64,000 bases of DNA from Drosophila miranda (Eukaryota > Arthropoda > Insecta > Diptera > Drosophilidae). Both the position numbers and the translations under genes were made by a program. Every line of letters begins with the position of its first letter. Positions within the stretch are counted from its first letter, which is position 1. Shown in pieces: positions 62,445 to 64,000 of the stretch. Location of the stretch: positions 19,397,718 through 19,461,717 of the forward strand of contig NC_046673.1 in the NCBI RefSeq assembly GCF_003369915.1, given 5' to 3'. Under the pieces are notes generated by a model. That model was not told the DNA's origin and did not search any database. It worked only from the letters and a program-made list of their open reading frames with translations.

Positions 62445-62608
62445 TCCTAGTAGCTAGTAATATTAAGCCGAATATCAAAATCAAGGAATATGAATGGTAT
62501 TTTTCCGGTATATTTGCAGTATATTTGGACAACGAGAAAGTATATTTCTGTATATTTCTGAGGGTCAGAAGTACTTTACTTATTTTTATCGGGTATTTTT
62601 ATCGATAA
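62445..62608 (-). repeat. dispersed repeat, copy D
   Basis: Read on the minus strand, it begins with TATCGATAAA. A TCTGACCCTCAG box, several AAATATAC motifs, GATATTCGGCTTAATATTAC and TAGCTACTAGG follow. These match copy A with an internal deletion. It is in reverse orientation to A-C, and its DRE-containing end faces right. Confidence 0.7.
62600..62607. promoter_or_regulatory. DRE motif at the end of repeat copy D
   Basis: The perfect TATCGATA palindrome forms the end of the repeat that faces the possible plus-strand transcription unit starting near 62819. Confidence 0.4.
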
Positions 62609-62616
62609 ATCCACTG

Positions 62617-62730
62617 CTTGCCGCCTTTTGGGCGCCAGGGAATAGGAAGCAATATAAATTTTCCAAAATTGGCCTTGCCGCCTCAATCTTTTGGGCGCCG
62701 CGGACGAGGAAGCAACGTGAATTTTCCAGA
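62617..62730. repeat. tandem duplication of a 57-bp unit
   Basis: Two copies start with CTTGCCGCC and share TTTTGGGCGCC, AGGAAGCAA and AATTTTCCA in the same order. They differ at about one base in five, so the duplication is old. Confidence 0.8.
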
Positions 62731-62818
62731 TTTCAGAAAAGTAGTTCCGACCGCTCCGCGCTGCCACCTAACAATCTCGTGCTCCATGTGTGCTCTTTTT
62801 GCAATTGATTTTTTTTCT

Positions 62819-62954
62819 CGAATGTAGTGCAAAATAATAACAGTTGAACAACAACAGTTAACAAGCAAGAAATCTCCAATATAAAGTAACTAGCGGAATC
62901 GAACGGACACCCAATCCCGTGGCAATAGCAGCAGCAGCAGCAGCAAAAAGAAAT
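62819..62954 (+). other. possible 5' non-coding exon of a plus-strand gene
   Basis: A leader-like stretch rich in AACAACAACA and (AGC)n ends at a good donor (AAAT then GTAAGA at 62955). Upstream are two DRE motifs and repeat copy D. No coding exon follows before 64000, so the rest would lie past the window. It could equally be unremarkable intron sequence of arginase. Confidence 0.25.
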
Positions 62955-64000
62955 GTAAGAATCTCTTGGATACCGGACTCCGCTCTCGTCTTGTGCAACC
63001 TAAACGGGTTCTATCAAACAACAACAAAAACTGTGGCAACTACAAAGAAAACAAATTGCTAAACGAAAAATTGTTAAAATTGTTTGCCAAAATGAACGTG
63101 CGGCGCTGCATAATTGTGCAATTATACACATATTCGAGTGTACACATGCATATGTACATATGCATGTATATATCCATGGTTTTTTCCCGATAGTGTGTGT
63201 TTCTGAGTTTAAAAATTTAAACAATGTGCAATTTGGCATACAACAAAAACAGAGGAAGCGTCAGAAGTTGAGGGAGAGATACAGAGAGAGAGATTGGGAT
63301 TGAGAGTGATCGTTTTTGGGCAGTGGGGCGCCTGGATAGATATCTCTCTCTCTCTCCCTCTCGCTCCCTCTACATAGTAGTAGTGGTGTAAAAATCTATT
63401 GCTAATGTGACGCTGCCATCGCACTGTGTGCTGTGTATCTGTAAACGTTCTCTCTCCCAGTGTCTCTCTTTCTCGTCAGGGTATGTTAAATAGCTGGTAG
63501 AACGGTGGGTGAGGGCAAGCAAGCTATGGTCCCCGGAGAGCCGGTACTGCCTTACCTTCTATTTAGCATGTCTTGCCTCCCATGTTTGTTTGTGTGGTTT
63601 GGCTGAGAGCGAACGCCCGCTAGTGCTGTGAAAAGGGCGCAGCTAGCATATCGATTTTATGGTGCAAGGAGCATTGTACGGAGCCAGAAACAACAAAAAA
63701 TAAAACGCTAAAAGTAGTAGACATTTTGTCCATTAACTGAAGTGGGTGTGTGTCGGGGCAGGAAGGTGAGGGCATTCGCAAAAGTGAAGAATATTAATAG
63801 TAAACAAAACGCCGGTTGCCATAAAAAGCAAAACGCCCATGCATGTACTGTAGTTGTACACATACACACGCAACGCGTGGAAAACGCGCGGAAATAAAAA
63901 CTAGAACAGTTTCAAGCAGCATCGGATCATCCATGTGCCCGCCGCAAATCCGGAGATTTACGCAGAACAAAAAAATGTTTCTCAAAAATTAAGGCAAAAA
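62955..64000. other. no gene seen at the right edge
   Basis: The stretch contains GA/TC-rich tracts (63270-63372, 63448-63474), TATG and ATGTACAT repeats near 63140-63175, and no coding exon on either strand that I can support. Confidence 0.4.

Noticed and set aside
1..64000. CRISPR arrays, tRNA and rRNA genes, bacterial operons
   Set aside because: None seen; the repeats are microsatellites, a minisatellite and eukaryotic transposon pieces, and no tRNA-like cloverleaf was noticed by eye.

Overview
This window is animal nuclear DNA from a fruit fly (Drosophila). The gene models have short introns of about 57-75 bases with GT..AG ends, DRE-type TATCGATA promoter motifs, CA/GA microsatellites and DINE-1/INE-1 elements. 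The encoded proteins match known fly families: the diacylglycerol lipase inaE, the TMEM41B homologue Stasimon, the complex I 24-kDa subunit, ERGIC2, arginase and chromodomain proteins. Several of these are X-linked in D. melanogaster, so the window is probably Muller element A. The DINE-1 variant suggests the obscura group, but that is inference from memory.

Layout. 1-12438 is mostly non-coding. It probably holds a 5' non-coding exon and a long first intron of inaE, with an intronless aldose-1-epimerase-like gene on the minus strand (7626-8798) and a decayed coding relic (about 11626-12115). 12439-22264 is inaE, built from 13 coding exons that join in frame. It has a short form ending at 17734, a long form ending at 22264 and a 24-base cassette microexon. 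22560-40990 is gene-poor, with a degenerate minisatellite, simple repeats, a LINE fragment and three DINE-1 copies.

41012-56332 is the gene-dense part. In order it holds stas (minus), a small uncharacterised gene (minus), a CCDC137-like gene (minus), a coiled-coil gene (minus) divergent from ND-24 (plus), a tandem chromodomain gene (minus), and ERGIC2 (plus) convergent with arginase (minus). Only the last two coding exons of arginase are visible. No other arginase exon was found up to 64000, so 58126-64000 is probably arginase intron, with a possible opposite-strand 5' exon near 62819-62954.

The genes do not form a pathway. They include lipid signalling (inaE), ER membrane biology (stas, ERGIC2), mitochondrial respiration (ND-24), nitrogen metabolism (arg), chromatin (chromodomain gene) and nuclear proteins. 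The observations most worth following are: a dispersed repeat of about 430 bp whose DRE/GGTCAGA-containing end faces the 5' end of neighbouring genes in three of four copies; a small uncharacterised gene whose frame continues 62 codons past a TAA to just before a poly(A) signal; an epimerase-like gene that has lost several sugar-binding residues; and alternative-splicing signals in inaE, ERGIC2 and the chromodomain gene. All exon models were made by reading splice sites and frames by eye; no alignment or transcript data were available.
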